A stretch of DNA of 64,000 bases. It comes from Myxococcales bacterium (GTDB lineage: Bacteria > Myxococcota_A > Polyangia > Polyangiales > Polyangiaceae). The position numbers were made by a program, and so were the translations under genes. Position 1 is the stretch's first letter; each line of letters begins with the position of its first letter. Shown in pieces: positions 33,778 to 42,028 of the stretch. The stretch covers positions 55,508-119,507 of the forward strand of contig JANYHK010000094.1 of assembly GCA_025359105.1 (NCBI GenBank). Direction: 5' to 3'. The notes under the pieces were generated by a model. That model was not told where the DNA came from. It saw only the letters and a program-made list of their open reading frames with translations, and made no database searches.

Positions 33778-34562
33778 CCAAACCTCCCGGTGATGTAATC
33801 TTCGGTGGCCCGCTCTTTCGGGCGGGTGAACAGCGTCGTGGTGTCGCCGACCTCGACGAGCTTTCCCATGTAGAAAAAGCCCGTCTTCTGCGAGACGCGC
33901 GCCGCTTGCTGCATGTTGTGCGTGACGATGACGATAGTGAGATCGCTGCGGAGCTCGGCGACCAGGTCCTCGACCTTCGCGGTGGCGATGGGATCGAGCG
34001 CGCTCGCGGGCTCATCCATCAAGAGGACCTCCGGCTCGACCGCGAGCGCGCGCGCGATGCACAGGCGCTGCTGCTGTCCGCCGGACAGGCTCAGGCCGGA
34101 CTCGGTGAGGCGGTCCTTCACCTCGTCCCAGAGCGCCGCCTGCCGGAGCGCGCGCTCCACGCGCTGGGCGATGAGCCCGCCCTCGCGGATGCCGGCGATA
34201 CGCAGGCCGTAGGCGACGTTCTCGAAGATGCTCTTCGGGAAGGGGTTCGATCGCTGGAACACCATGCCGACGCGCCGGCGCACGAGCACCGCATCGACGT
34301 TGGGCGCGTAGATGTCCTGGCCATCGAGGGTGACGGAGCCTTTGACCGTAACGCCGTCGATCGTGTCGTTCATCCGGTTGAGCACCCGAAGGAACGTCGA
34401 CTTGCCGCAGCCGCTCGGGCCGATGAGCGCGAGCACCTCGTTCTCGTGGACGTCGATGGTGACGTCCTTGACCGCCTCTTTTGCGGAGTAACTCACGGTC
34501 AGGCCCTTTGCCTGCATCTTGACCGGAGTGGGGCCGTCGGATTTGAGCGCCGCGATTCTCAC
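33774..34562 (-). CDS. pstB: phosphate ABC transporter ATP-binding protein PstB
   Basis: About 262 residues. Walker [11 protein letters not shown]-loop [19 protein letters not shown], signature [15 protein letters not shown] and Walker [14 protein letters not shown] are intact. It energises PstCA. I place the start at GTG 34562 ([11 protein letters not shown]) because an upstream in-frame ATG at 34676 would overlap phoB and place the Pho-box repeats (34595-34623) inside the coding region. An ATG 15 codons further in is also possible. Confidence 0.93.
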   Translation of the reverse strand: MRIAALKSDGPTPVKMQAKGLTVSYSAKEAVKDVTIDVHENEVLALIGPSGCGKSTFLRVLNRMNDTIDGVTVKGSVTLDGQDIYAPNVDAVLVRRRVGMVFQRSNPFPKSIFENVAYGLRIAGIREGGLIAQRVERALRQAALWDEVKDRLTESGLSLSGGQQQRLCIARALAVEPEVLLMDEPASALDPIATAKVEDLVAELRSDLTIVIVTHNMQQAARVSQKTGFFYMGKLVEVGDTTTLFTRPKERATEDYITGRFG

Positions 34563-34594
34563 GAGGGCACTGTGGGCCTCCTCTGGGAGGAGGC

Positions 34595-34623
34595 GGTGAA
34601 AGCTCTGTGACAATCGTGTGACG
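34595..34623 (-). promoter_or_regulatory. Pho box upstream of pstB
   Basis: On the minus strand CGTCACA, TGTCACA and TTTCACC occur in direct repeat with exactly 11-bp spacing. This is the architecture of PhoB-binding Pho boxes (two or more 7-bp repeats per 22 bp). It lies between the phoB stop and the chosen pstB start, so the pst genes probably have their own phosphate-starvation promoter. Confidence 0.8.
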
Positions 34624-34635
34624 AGGTCAGTGAGA

Positions 34636-35328
34636 TCAGAGCTTCTCGGGGGTTTCGCTGAAGCGGTAGCCGACACCCCGGACCGTCTCGACGTACTGCC
34701 CGGCGTCGCCGAGCTTCTCGCGCAGACGCTTCACGTGCGTGTCCACCGTGCGCGAGGTGATGTCCGCTTCGATGCCCCAGACGTCGTTGAGCAGCACGGT
34801 CCGGCTCTGCACACGGTTCTTTCGCTCGAGGAGCGTGACGAGGAGCTTGAACTCGAGCGTGGTGAGCAGCACCTCTTCGCCTCCCACGACGACGCGATGG
34901 GCGTCGCGGTCGACGCGCAGCTTGCCGAACTCGATCGCGCGGCCCGTCGCCGGCTCTTCGGCGGACCGGCGCAGGATCGCCTGCACGCGGAGGAGCATCT
35001 CGCGGACGCTGAACGGTTTGACCACGTAGTCGTCGGCGCCGAGCTCGAAGCCGACCACGCGATCGATCTCCTCGCCCTTCGCGGTGACGATCACGACGCG
35101 CGTGCCGCGGGTGGCCGGATCGGCCTTGATGGCGCGGCACACTTCGGTGCCCGCCATGTCGGGCAGCATCAGATCGAGGAGGACCAGATCGGGCCGGCCT
35201 TCGCGGGCCATGCGCAGGCCCTCGCCCGCGGTCGCCGCGAGCATGACCTTGTGGCCAGCTTCCGTGAGATTGTACTCGAGGATGTCGCGGAGATCCGCTT
35301 CGTCCTCGACGACGAGCACTCGTGCCAT
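34636..35328 (-). CDS. phoB: PhoB-family response regulator (first copy)
   Basis: A 230-residue OmpR/PhoB regulator. The receiver has [12 protein letters not shown], the acceptor Asp in [13 protein letters not shown] and Lys in [10 protein letters not shown]. The winged helix ends [20 protein letters not shown] and [12 protein letters not shown]. It heads the pst-phoU group and has no adjacent kinase. A second very similar PhoB lies at 41237-41941 with PhoR. A weak Pho-box-like pair at 35373-35390 could autoregulate it. The start [10 protein letters not shown] is the family start; an upstream Met adds a leader. Confidence 0.95.
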   Translation of the reverse strand: MARVLVVEDEADLRDILEYNLTEAGHKVMLAATAGEGLRMAREGRPDLVLLDLMLPDMAGTEVCRAIKADPATRGTRVVIVTAKGEEIDRVVGFELGADDYVVKPFSVREMLLRVQAILRRSAEEPATGRAIEFGKLRVDRDAHRVVVGGEEVLLTTLEFKLLVTLLERKNRVQSRTVLLNDVWGIEADITSRTVDTHVKRLREKLGDAGQYVETVRGVGYRFSETPEKL

Positions 35329-35372
35329 TCGTGTGTTCCTAACGGGGGGGTGAGGCGCAACCATGGCGCCAT

Positions 35373-35390
35373 CGTGACGCTTGAGTGAAC
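35373..35390 (-). promoter_or_regulatory. weak Pho-box-like repeat upstream of phoB
   Basis: On the minus strand GTTCACT and CGTCACG are spaced 11 bp apart, sharing TCAC with the pstB Pho box repeats. It is weaker than the other sites and lies 45-62 bp before the phoB start. Confidence 0.4.
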
Positions 35391-35433
35391 AGGTCCCCCC
35401 TCAGCCAAGCCGCCGTGGCCAGACCGGCGGCGC

Positions 35434-36255
35434 TCACGCCGCCAGCCCCGCGCTCGCGACGTGCCCGCTGCGGACTTCGTACAGGCGCACCCGCGTGGAT
35501 TCTTCGTCGTCCTCGACCAGCGCAGGCGCGCCGAACACGCGGGTGCGTGTCCCGGTGATGGTCTTGTCGACGCACTTGTGGAGGTGACCGTGCATCACGT
35601 GGGTCTCGGGAAAGCGGGCCAGGAGCGCCGTCAGCCGCCCCGCGTTGGAGAGCCCGTCCACCCATTGCCACGCGCGCGAGCCGTGCACGTAAGGCGGGTG
35701 GTGCTGGACGAGGAGCGTCGTCCGCGTCGCGATCGCGCGATCCTGTAAGCGGCGCTCGAGGCGCTCGAGCGCGTCGTCGGTGACCATTCCCGACGAGCGC
35801 GTCACCGGCTGGTGGCAGGCGACGTCGAGCGGGAGGATGGCGACGTCGCCGAGCTCGACGACCTTGCCGGCGTCGGTCGCGGCCTGCGCTCGGTACCGCC
35901 GGAGCGGGCCCTCGAGCGCCTTCGACCAGCCGTCCTTCGACGTGTAGGCGTCGTGGTTGCCGGGGACGAGCGTGAGGCGCGCCGGATCGATTCCGAGCTC
36001 GTCGAGGACGCTGGCCAGCGTCTCGAACTGTTCGGGTGTCCCGCTCTCGGTCAGGTCACCGGAGACGAGGACATGGTCGGCGCCGGACCGCACTGCCTTT
36101 CGGAGCGCGGCGATCAGCTTTCGAATCCGGGCGGCGGCGTCGAGGACGCGCCCGAAGCTCAGGAAGCGCACGCGCAGGTCTTGGTGTTTTTGCGCACGCT
36201 CTGCCAGCAAATGCACATCGGAGATGTGCGCGATACGGGTGATAGAGGGTTGCAT
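35434..36255 (-). CDS. calcineurin-like (CpdA/Icc-type) metallophosphoesterase
   Basis: A 273-residue cytoplasmic phosphoesterase with the full dimetal set: ISDVHLL (DxH), VSGDLTES, VPGNHDAY, VQHHPPY and MHGHLHK. Order and length resemble cyclic-nucleotide phosphodiesterases of the CpdA/Icc family; the real substrate may be another phosphodiester. It precedes phoB by about 105 bp on the same strand. A GGGTCC/GGACCC hairpin lies just upstream at 36269-36288. Confidence 0.9.
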   Translation of the reverse strand: MQPSITRIAHISDVHLLAERAQKHQDLRVRFLSFGRVLDAAARIRKLIAALRKAVRSGADHVLVSGDLTESGTPEQFETLASVLDELGIDPARLTLVPGNHDAYTSKDGWSKALEGPLRRYRAQAATDAGKVVELGDVAILPLDVACHQPVTRSSGMVTDDALERLERRLQDRAIATRTTLLVQHHPPYVHGSRAWQWVDGLSNAGRLTALLARFPETHVMHGHLHKCVDKTITGTRTRVFGAPALVEDDEESTRVRLYEVRSGHVASAGLAA

Positions 36256-36268
36256 GTCCCCTTATCGA

Positions 36269-36288
36269 GGGTCCGCGTGAGGGGACCC
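36269..36288. promoter_or_regulatory. hairpin before metallophosphoesterase gene
   Basis: GGGTCC (36269-36274) and GGACCC (36283-36288) form an inverted repeat with an 8-nt loop, 14 bp upstream of the ATG. It may be an operator or mRNA hairpin; no further support. Confidence 0.3.
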
Positions 36289-36308
36289 GTCCGCGACCGC
36301 AACGTTTG

Positions 36309-36352
36309 TGCAAAATACAACGAAGCCCACCCCGCTGCCGGGATGGGCTTCG
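36309..36352 (-). terminator. rho-independent terminator of OprP-like porin gene
   Basis: On the minus strand CGAAGCCCA (36352-36344) pairs with TGGGCTTCG (36329-36321), loop GC-rich, followed by TTGTATTTTG. It lies 31 bp after the porin stop codon. Confidence 0.82.
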
Positions 36353-36382
36353 TCGCGCTGGGTGAGCGGTGCGAGCGGGGGA

Positions 36383-38110
36383 TCAGAGCGCGACGGCGGC
36401 GCGGAACAGGATCTCGTGGACCTCGTGCGCGGTGTCGCGCGCGTTGTCGTTGACGCCCTTGCCCAGCGTGTTGCCCGGCGCGATCGCGCGGTTGGCGCTC
36501 GACTGGACCGGCCCGCCCTGCGCCGTCGCCGACGTCGGCGCGGAGTCGGGGAACATGTTGAGCACGTAGTTCGCCGTGAGGCGGATGTGCTTGGTGACCC
36601 AGTAATTCGCGCCGATGCTGAAGGCGTTCACCTTGATGTCGCCGTCGATGTTCTTCGCGTCGGCGACGCCCGAGCGGCTGGCGCTCGCGTAGCTGAGCGC
36701 GAGCTGCTCCCACTTGACGAGGAGCTGGAGCGCGCGCGGCGGCGTGGCCGGATCGGGCTTGCTGAAGTCGACGTGCGGCATGTTCTGGTAGCCGGGGGCG
36801 CCGTTGATGTCGCGCTTGCCGACCGGCCAGAAGCCGAGCTGCGCGTAGTACGAGTACCCGGACATGTCGCCCAGGCGCTCTGTGTTCGTGGTCTCGTACC
36901 CCTCGAGCGCCTCGCGGGTGTTGTTCTTGATGTAGATGAACTCGCCGGTCAGATCGAACAGCGACACCGGCACGCGGAGCTCGCCGCCGAAGCCGATCTG
37001 GTCGCCGTTCGGGATGATGTGCGTGTAGCCGGCGGCGCCCTTGTAGGTCGGGCTCCAGAAGGCGTAATTCCCCTGGGTCGTCATGCCCGGGTAGTCGTAC
37101 TCGATGAACTGCTTGTCCTTCGAGCCGTAGCGAAAGCTCGCGCCGATCTGGATGTCCTTGAGGACCGGATCGCTTATCGCGTTCACGAACGGGTGCGCGA
37201 AGACGCGGCTCATGACCTCGGGGCGGCTGTCGGCGGCGAGGCGGTTCTGCCCCTCGCCGTTGAAGAGGCCCGCGGAGTAGGCGAAGAGCCGGTCGCCCGT
37301 CTCGCCCCACGCCATCAAGCCGATCTCCTTGTTCGTCGGGACACCGACGGCCCGCACGGCGAGCGAGCGCTCCATGAACTGGAGGTACTTGTCGCTGATC
37401 CTGTTCTCCATCGTGAACGGGGCGTCGAACTGGCCGAACTGCAGGTTGACGAACGGGTGCGCGCGGTAGTTGAGGTACACGTCCGTCGCCTGCGCCGAGA
37501 TGCGCGGGGTCTGCGCCGATCCGTAGCGGTTCGTCTGCGGCGGCAGGCCGGTCGCGGCGTCGGGCGCCTTGCTCGGATCGCCGGTGTTCGCCGCGTTCGT
37601 GCCCTTCGGGTTGTCGAGCCCCGTCGCGCCGAAGTCGCCGGCGATCGAGAACCACCACCGGTGGAACAGCTCGCCGGTGACCTCCGGCCGGATGCGACGC
37701 AAAAACAGCGTCGGCTTCAGCGTGGTGTCGGGCACGCCTGCGCCCAGGTACGAGTACGCGTCGACCTGCGCGCGCCCCTGGATATGGAGGCGGAAGTTAT
37801 CGTTCGCGTCACGCAGGTACCAGAGGCCGTTGTGGTAGCCGGCGAGCGGGTGACCGTCGATGGCGAGCGCCGAGTTGTCGCTCGCGGCGGCGGCGACCGG
37901 CGCCGCGCCGTCCGCGGGCACGTCGGCCATCTGGCCGGCCATCGGCGTGCCGGGCGCGTCACCCGGTGGCGGCGGCACCGGCGGCGCGGGAGCGGCCGGC
38001 TCGACGGGCGGCGCTGGCGGAACCGGCTCTTGAGCCGCCGCGCGGGCGGGCGGAAGGAGGAACGTCAGGAGGGCGGCGAGCGGGGGGAGGAGGGCTTTGG
38101 AGGAGCGCAT
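36383..38110 (-). CDS. OprP/OprO-family phosphate-selective porin
   Basis: A 575-residue outer-membrane barrel. The signal peptide ends PARAAAQ. A Pro/Ala-rich region replaces the usual coiled coil. The barrel then has FRLHIQGRAQVDAYSY, LFLRRIRPEVTGELF, LQFGQFDAPFTMENR and RLTANYVLNMF, all typical of the OprO/OprP family. Its place in the phosphate gene cluster and a Pho-box-like repeat at 38137-38154 support phosphate or polyphosphate uptake under starvation. The C-terminus ends VAL rather than the classic Phe. Confidence 0.9.
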   Translation of the reverse strand: MRSSKALLPPLAALLTFLLPPARAAAQEPVPPAPPVEPAAPAPPVPPPPGDAPGTPMAGQMADVPADGAAPVAAAASDNSALAIDGHPLAGYHNGLWYLRDANDNFRLHIQGRAQVDAYSYLGAGVPDTTLKPTLFLRRIRPEVTGELFHRWWFSIAGDFGATGLDNPKGTNAANTGDPSKAPDAATGLPPQTNRYGSAQTPRISAQATDVYLNYRAHPFVNLQFGQFDAPFTMENRISDKYLQFMERSLAVRAVGVPTNKEIGLMAWGETGDRLFAYSAGLFNGEGQNRLAADSRPEVMSRVFAHPFVNAISDPVLKDIQIGASFRYGSKDKQFIEYDYPGMTTQGNYAFWSPTYKGAAGYTHIIPNGDQIGFGGELRVPVSLFDLTGEFIYIKNNTREALEGYETTNTERLGDMSGYSYYAQLGFWPVGKRDINGAPGYQNMPHVDFSKPDPATPPRALQLLVKWEQLALSYASASRSGVADAKNIDGDIKVNAFSIGANYWVTKHIRLTANYVLNMFPDSAPTSATAQGGPVQSSANRAIAPGNTLGKGVNDNARDTAHEVHEILFRAAVAL

Positions 38111-38136
38111 GATTGGGAACCACCATCTATCCCGAT

Positions 38137-38154
38137 TGTTACGTCCTTGTGAAT
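38137..38154 (-). promoter_or_regulatory. Pho box upstream of OprP-like porin
   Basis: On the minus strand ATTCACA and CGTAACA are direct repeats spaced 11 bp apart, close to the TGTCACA/CGTCACA repeats before pstB. The site overlaps the stop codon of the upstream glycosyltransferase gene and lies about 30-45 bp before the porin ATG. Confidence 0.65.
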
Positions 38155-39359
38155 AGTCCGCGAATTCGAGGGCGCTCGGCAGGTGTTATTGCCGAATCCG
38201 CGCCGAGCACGAACGGGTGCCCGCGCCACACGATCCGGCGGCTCGCGAAGGCCATGGCCCAGCATCCGAGCGCGAGGAACGTCCGCACGATCTCGAGTGG
38301 CGCGTAGTACCAGGCGAGCGCCCGGCCGCGGAGCATTCGTGTGGCCGCGAAGCCGACCACGGTCTGGACGATCGCGGCGAAGGCCACCGCGACCGCTACG
38401 GGGCGCGTCGGGCAGAGGAGGAGGGTGGCCGCCGCCACCGCGAGCGGCGAGAGCAGTGGCTCGAAGAGGAACCCGGCGGGGGAGATCGCGCGCCGCATCT
38501 TCGCCCAGCGCGTGTGCCGCTCGATCGTCCGCGCGAGGCCGCCGCGGACGTTGTGGTTCTCCACCGCGTCGAGCGACGTGCGAATGGCGAGGCCGGCCGC
38601 CAGGAACGTGCGGCCGAGCACGTGGTCCTCGGCGAGCACGCCGCCGAGGGGGCGGAACCCGCCGAGCCGGGCGAGATCACCGCGGCGCATCGCCATCGAT
38701 TTACCGACCGTGAGAGGCCGGGTTCCGAGGACGCCGCTCATGACCTGGCACGACACGATCCCGGGCGTCACGACCCCGCCGAGCTGCAGGTTCTCGAGGG
38801 CGGCGCCGAGCGTCTCCTCGCCGGTCCCGGCGATGACGCTCGTGACGAGGCCGGTCCCCGGCTCCTCGAGCTCGCGGACGAGGCTCCACAGGTACTCGGG
38901 GTGGACGCGCACGTTCGAGTCGCTGATGACCACGATCTCGCCCACCGCCCGGGACTCGAGCGCGATCAGCTGCGCGACCTTCGGGTTGGTCGCCGCGTCC
39001 GGATCGGTCACGACGACGCGCGCCCGCACGCTGGGGTGGCGCGCGACGAAGCGCTCGGCCACCGCGAAGGCGGGATCCGACGTCGAGGCGACCCCGAACA
39101 AGACTTCGAAGACCGGGTAATCGAGCCGGGCGAACGACTCGAGGTTCTTCTCGAGATCGTCGTCGTTGCCCGCGAGCGGTTTGAGGACGCTGACGCCGGG
39201 CGCGCGGGCGCACGCCTCACGCGGCGGCACACGCCGCGCCCGGTGTCGTGACAGGGCGATCGCGAAGAGCGCCTGCATGGTGAGGTACGCGAGCAGCGCG
39301 ATCGCGGCCGGCGCGAGCACGAGGGTTGTCTCGAGGTTCACCCGCCCAGCGTCGCGCAC
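38139..39359 (-). CDS. GT21-like (ceramide glucosyltransferase/HpnI-type) glycosyltransferase
   Basis: A 406-residue membrane glycosyltransferase. One N-terminal span (about 10-35) precedes a GT-A domain with VSVLKPLAGNDDDLEKNL, the DxD-like SDSNVRVHPEYL, the third Asp in AEDHVLG, and HTRWAKMRR, matching the (Q/R)xxRW motif of glucosylceramide synthases and HpnI. Three to four C-terminal spans follow. It would glycosylate a lipid such as a hopanoid or sphingolipid. A TTGTA-GAA-TACAA palindrome lies 43 bp upstream. Confidence 0.85.
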   Translation of the reverse strand: MRDAGRVNLETTLVLAPAAIALLAYLTMQALFAIALSRHRARRVPPREACARAPGVSVLKPLAGNDDDLEKNLESFARLDYPVFEVLFGVASTSDPAFAVAERFVARHPSVRARVVVTDPDAATNPKVAQLIALESRAVGEIVVISDSNVRVHPEYLWSLVRELEEPGTGLVTSVIAGTGEETLGAALENLQLGGVVTPGIVSCQVMSGVLGTRPLTVGKSMAMRRGDLARLGGFRPLGGVLAEDHVLGRTFLAAGLAIRTSLDAVENHNVRGGLARTIERHTRWAKMRRAISPAGFLFEPLLSPLAVAAATLLLCPTRPVAVAVAFAAIVQTVVGFAATRMLRGRALAWYYAPLEIVRTFLALGCWAMAFASRRIVWRGHPFVLGADSAITPAERPRIRGLFTRT

Positions 39360-39401
39360 CCGCGTGACGCGAGACCTACGCGACGGTGAAGCGACGGAAA
39401 A

Positions 39402-39414
39402 TTGTAGAATACAA
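39402..39414. promoter_or_regulatory. AT-rich palindrome upstream of glycosyltransferase
   Basis: TTGTA-GAA-TACAA is a perfect 5-bp inverted repeat in the 57-bp gap between phoR and the glycosyltransferase gene. It may be an operator. Confidence 0.35.
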
Positions 39415-39416
39415 CT

Positions 39417-41240
39417 TCATGACGCGACGGTGGCCGTTTCGCCGCTCGCCGGAGGTGGGTCGCTGTGCGCCGCCCTCCCTTTGAGGCGGAGCGCGAACGT
39501 CGAGCCCTTGCCCACCGTGCTGTCGACGGTGAGCTCGCCATCCATCGCTTCTGAGAGGTGCTTCACGATCGAGAGCCCGAGCCCCGTGCCGCCGACGTCG
39601 CGCGAGCGGCCTTTGTCCACGCGGTAGAATCGCTCGAAGATGCGCGGCAGGTGCTTGGCCTCGATGCCGGCGCCGGTGTCTTCGACGGCGAAGCGCAGGC
39701 CGCCGTCATCTTCGAGGTCGACGGCGACGGTCACCGTGGCGCCGCTCGGGCAGTACTTCACGGCGTTGTCCACGAGGTTCACGAGCACCTGCTCGAGCGC
39801 GCGCGGATCGCTCTCGAGCTTGGGCAGGCTGGGGGCGATCCGCGTGGCTAGCCGGACCCCCTTGGCGTCGGCGCGTTCGCGGAAGAGGCCCAGCACGATG
39901 CTGAAGAGGCCGATGACATCGACCGGCTCCTTCTTGAGCTTGTACTGGTGGGCGTCCAGGCGCGACAGCTCGAGGAGGTCCTCGATCAGGTTCTGCAGGC
40001 GGTGCGCGTTGCGATCGACGATGTCGAGGAAGCGCCCTGCCGCCGGCGTCTGCAGCGCACCGTTGCGGAGGGTCTCGGTCGCCGAGAGCAGCGCCGTCAC
40101 CGGCGTGCGCAGCTCGTGCGACACGTTCGCGACGAAATCGCGACGCAGCGACTCGAGGCGACGCAAATCGGTCACGTCGACGAAGACGGCGAGGAGGCCG
40201 CCCGCCTCGCCGGCCAGCGACGTGGCGTGTACGAGGAGGCGTCGCGGCTTGAGCCCTGGCAGATCGAGCTCGCCCTGCGTCGTGCCGCCTACCGCGGTGG
40301 CGCGGCCGAGCAGCTCCTCGAGCTCGGCGTGGCGGATGGCCTCGAGAAGCAGGCGCCCGCGCGCGTCGGGGCCGAGGAGGAGCATCGAACGCAGCGCGCC
40401 GTTCACGAGGACGACGCGCCCCTCCTTGTCGACGACGAGGACACCCTCCTGCATGCCCTCGAGGATGCGGCCCTGGAGATCGCGCTCGCCCTTGAGCTCG
40501 GCGAGCGTCGCGGAGAGGCTGCCCGCGAGCTGATCGAGCGCGAAGGCCAGCTCGCCGACCTCGTCGGTGCCGCGCACGTGCGTGCGGACGGCGAGATCGC
40601 CCTCGGTCATGCGCCGCGCGGCGTCGGTGAGCTCGCGGAAGACCCGCGACATGCGCTGCGCTGCGACGCTCGAGAGGAGCACGGCGAGCGAGAGCGCCAG
40701 GAGCGACGCGACGAGGATCGCGCGGCGCGACTGGGCAACGGCCTTGTCGACGACGCCCAGCGGCGTCGCCACGCGCGCGACAGCCACTGCGCCTGTTCCG
40801 GCGACGGGGACCGCCACGTACATCATGTGCTGCTGAACGGTCGCGCTCAGGCGCGCGCTGTCGGTGGGTTCGCCCGCGAGGGCGCCGGCCACCTCCACGC
40901 GCGACGCGTGGTTTTCGACGCGCGGAAGGTCTCCGACGGGCACCTCCGAGTCGCCGAGGACGGTGCCGTCGCGCGCGATCAGCGTGACCCGGGCCGCGGC
41001 GGCGTGGCCGAGGCTGTCGGCGAGGGCATCCCACGTGGCGAGATCGTCCCGCGCCGCACCCGTCGCGAGCGCCTCGCGTGCGACGAGCGCCGCCCGCACG
41101 TAGAGATCGTCACGCACCGTCTCGGTGACCTGCTGCGCGGTCGAGCGCGTCAGGTACGCGTCCGCCGCCACCACCGAGATGGCGATCAGCGCGATCGACA
41201 CCAGGAAAAGCTTGAGGCGAACGCCGAACCGGAACGTCAT
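39417..41240 (-). CDS. phoR: PhoR-type sensor histidine kinase
   Basis: A 607-residue membrane kinase. Two spans (about 8-28 and 176-198) flank a periplasmic domain of about 145 residues. A HAMP (RMSRVFRELTDAARRMTEGD) and a PAS domain (LEGMQEGVLVVDKEGRVV) follow. Then come HisKA with the acceptor His in FVANVSHELRTPVTAL, and HATPase with NLVDNAVKYCPSG, EDTGAGI, FERFYRVDKGRSR and GGTGLGLSIVKHL. The larger periplasmic domain differs from the minimal E. coli PhoR. The start overlaps the stop of the regulator gene by ATGA, so the pair is coupled. Confidence 0.93.
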   Translation of the reverse strand: MTFRFGVRLKLFLVSIALIAISVVAADAYLTRSTAQQVTETVRDDLYVRAALVAREALATGAARDDLATWDALADSLGHAAAARVTLIARDGTVLGDSEVPVGDLPRVENHASRVEVAGALAGEPTDSARLSATVQQHMMYVAVPVAGTGAVAVARVATPLGVVDKAVAQSRRAILVASLLALSLAVLLSSVAAQRMSRVFRELTDAARRMTEGDLAVRTHVRGTDEVGELAFALDQLAGSLSATLAELKGERDLQGRILEGMQEGVLVVDKEGRVVLVNGALRSMLLLGPDARGRLLLEAIRHAELEELLGRATAVGGTTQGELDLPGLKPRRLLVHATSLAGEAGGLLAVFVDVTDLRRLESLRRDFVANVSHELRTPVTALLSATETLRNGALQTPAAGRFLDIVDRNAHRLQNLIEDLLELSRLDAHQYKLKKEPVDVIGLFSIVLGLFRERADAKGVRLATRIAPSLPKLESDPRALEQVLVNLVDNAVKYCPSGATVTVAVDLEDDGGLRFAVEDTGAGIEAKHLPRIFERFYRVDKGRSRDVGGTGLGLSIVKHLSEAMDGELTVDSTVGKGSTFALRLKGRAAHSDPPPASGETATVAS

Positions 41241-41941
41241 CCGGCCCTGCCGGGAGGCGCCGGCTCGTCGGAGAAGCGGTACCCGACGCCCCGCACAGTC
41301 TCGATCCGTTCACCGACCGCGCCGAGCTTCTCGCGCACGCGCTTCACGTGCGTGTCGACCGTGCGCGACGTGATGTCGGCGTCGATGCCCCACACGTCGC
41401 TGAGCAGGCGCTCGCGCGTCTGCACGCGCCCGCGACGGTCGCAGAGCGTGACGAGCAGCTTGAACTCGAGCGCCGTCAGGGTGATCTCCTCACCGGCCAC
41501 CCACGCGCGGTGTGCGCCTCGATCGATCTTGAGGCCGTCGATATGCACGATGGGCGCGTCGTCGTCGTTCTGATCGGTGCGGCGGAGCACGGCCTGGATG
41601 CGCAGGAGGAGCTCGCGCACGCTGAACGGCTTGACGACGTAGTCGTCGACGCCGAGCTCGAAGCCGACGATGCGGTCGATCTCCTCACCCTTGGCGGTCA
41701 CCATGATGATGTGCAGACCGCGCGTCTGCGGATCGCCCTTGAGCGTGCGGCAGACCTCGACGCCGCCCATGTCGGGGAGCATCAGGTCGAGCAGGATGAC
41801 GTCGGGTTTCTCGGCCCGCGCGATCTGCAGCCCTTCACGCCCGCGGGAGACCAGGCGCACCTGGTGACCGGCCTGCGTCAGGTTGTAGCTCAGGACCTCG
41901 CGGAGATCGGCCTCGTCTTCGATCACCAGGATTCGAGCCAT
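41237..41941 (-). CDS. phoB: PhoB-family response regulator (second copy, PhoR partner)
   Basis: A 234-residue regulator closely similar to the copy at 34636-35328 over its whole length. It has ILVIEDEADLRE, the acceptor Asp in [43 protein letters not shown] and [12 protein letters not shown]. The recognition helix is essentially identical, so both should bind the same Pho boxes. A near-perfect ribosome site (AAGGAGGT) precedes the ATG. Coupling to phoR makes this the likely main PhoR target. Confidence 0.95.
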   Translation of the reverse strand: MARILVIEDEADLREVLSYNLTQAGHQVRLVSRGREGLQIARAEKPDVILLDLMLPDMGGVEVCRTLKGDPQTRGLHIIMVTAKGEEIDRIVGFELGVDDYVVKPFSVRELLLRIQAVLRRTDQNDDDAPIVHIDGLKIDRGAHRAWVAGEEITLTALEFKLLVTLCDRRGRVQTRERLLSDVWGIDADITSRTVDTHVKRVREKLGAVGERIETVRGVGYRFSDEPAPPGRAG

Positions 41942-41945
41942 CGCG

Positions 41946-42014
41946 ACCTCCTTGGCCCGCTCTTCTGGGCCGCCACCGTCGTTTGCCCGTTCGTCGAACG
42001 ACGCTCGCTCTATA
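41946..42014 (-). promoter_or_regulatory. phoB-phoR upstream region: SD, palindrome and -10
   Basis: On the minus strand a TATAGA -10-like box (42014-42009) is followed by the palindrome CGTTCG-T-CGAACG (42000-41988) and a consensus AAGGAGGT ribosome site (41953-41946). The palindrome sits near the expected transcript start, where a repressor could act. Confidence 0.45.
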
Positions 42015-42028
42015 GCAAGGAAGTCCTC

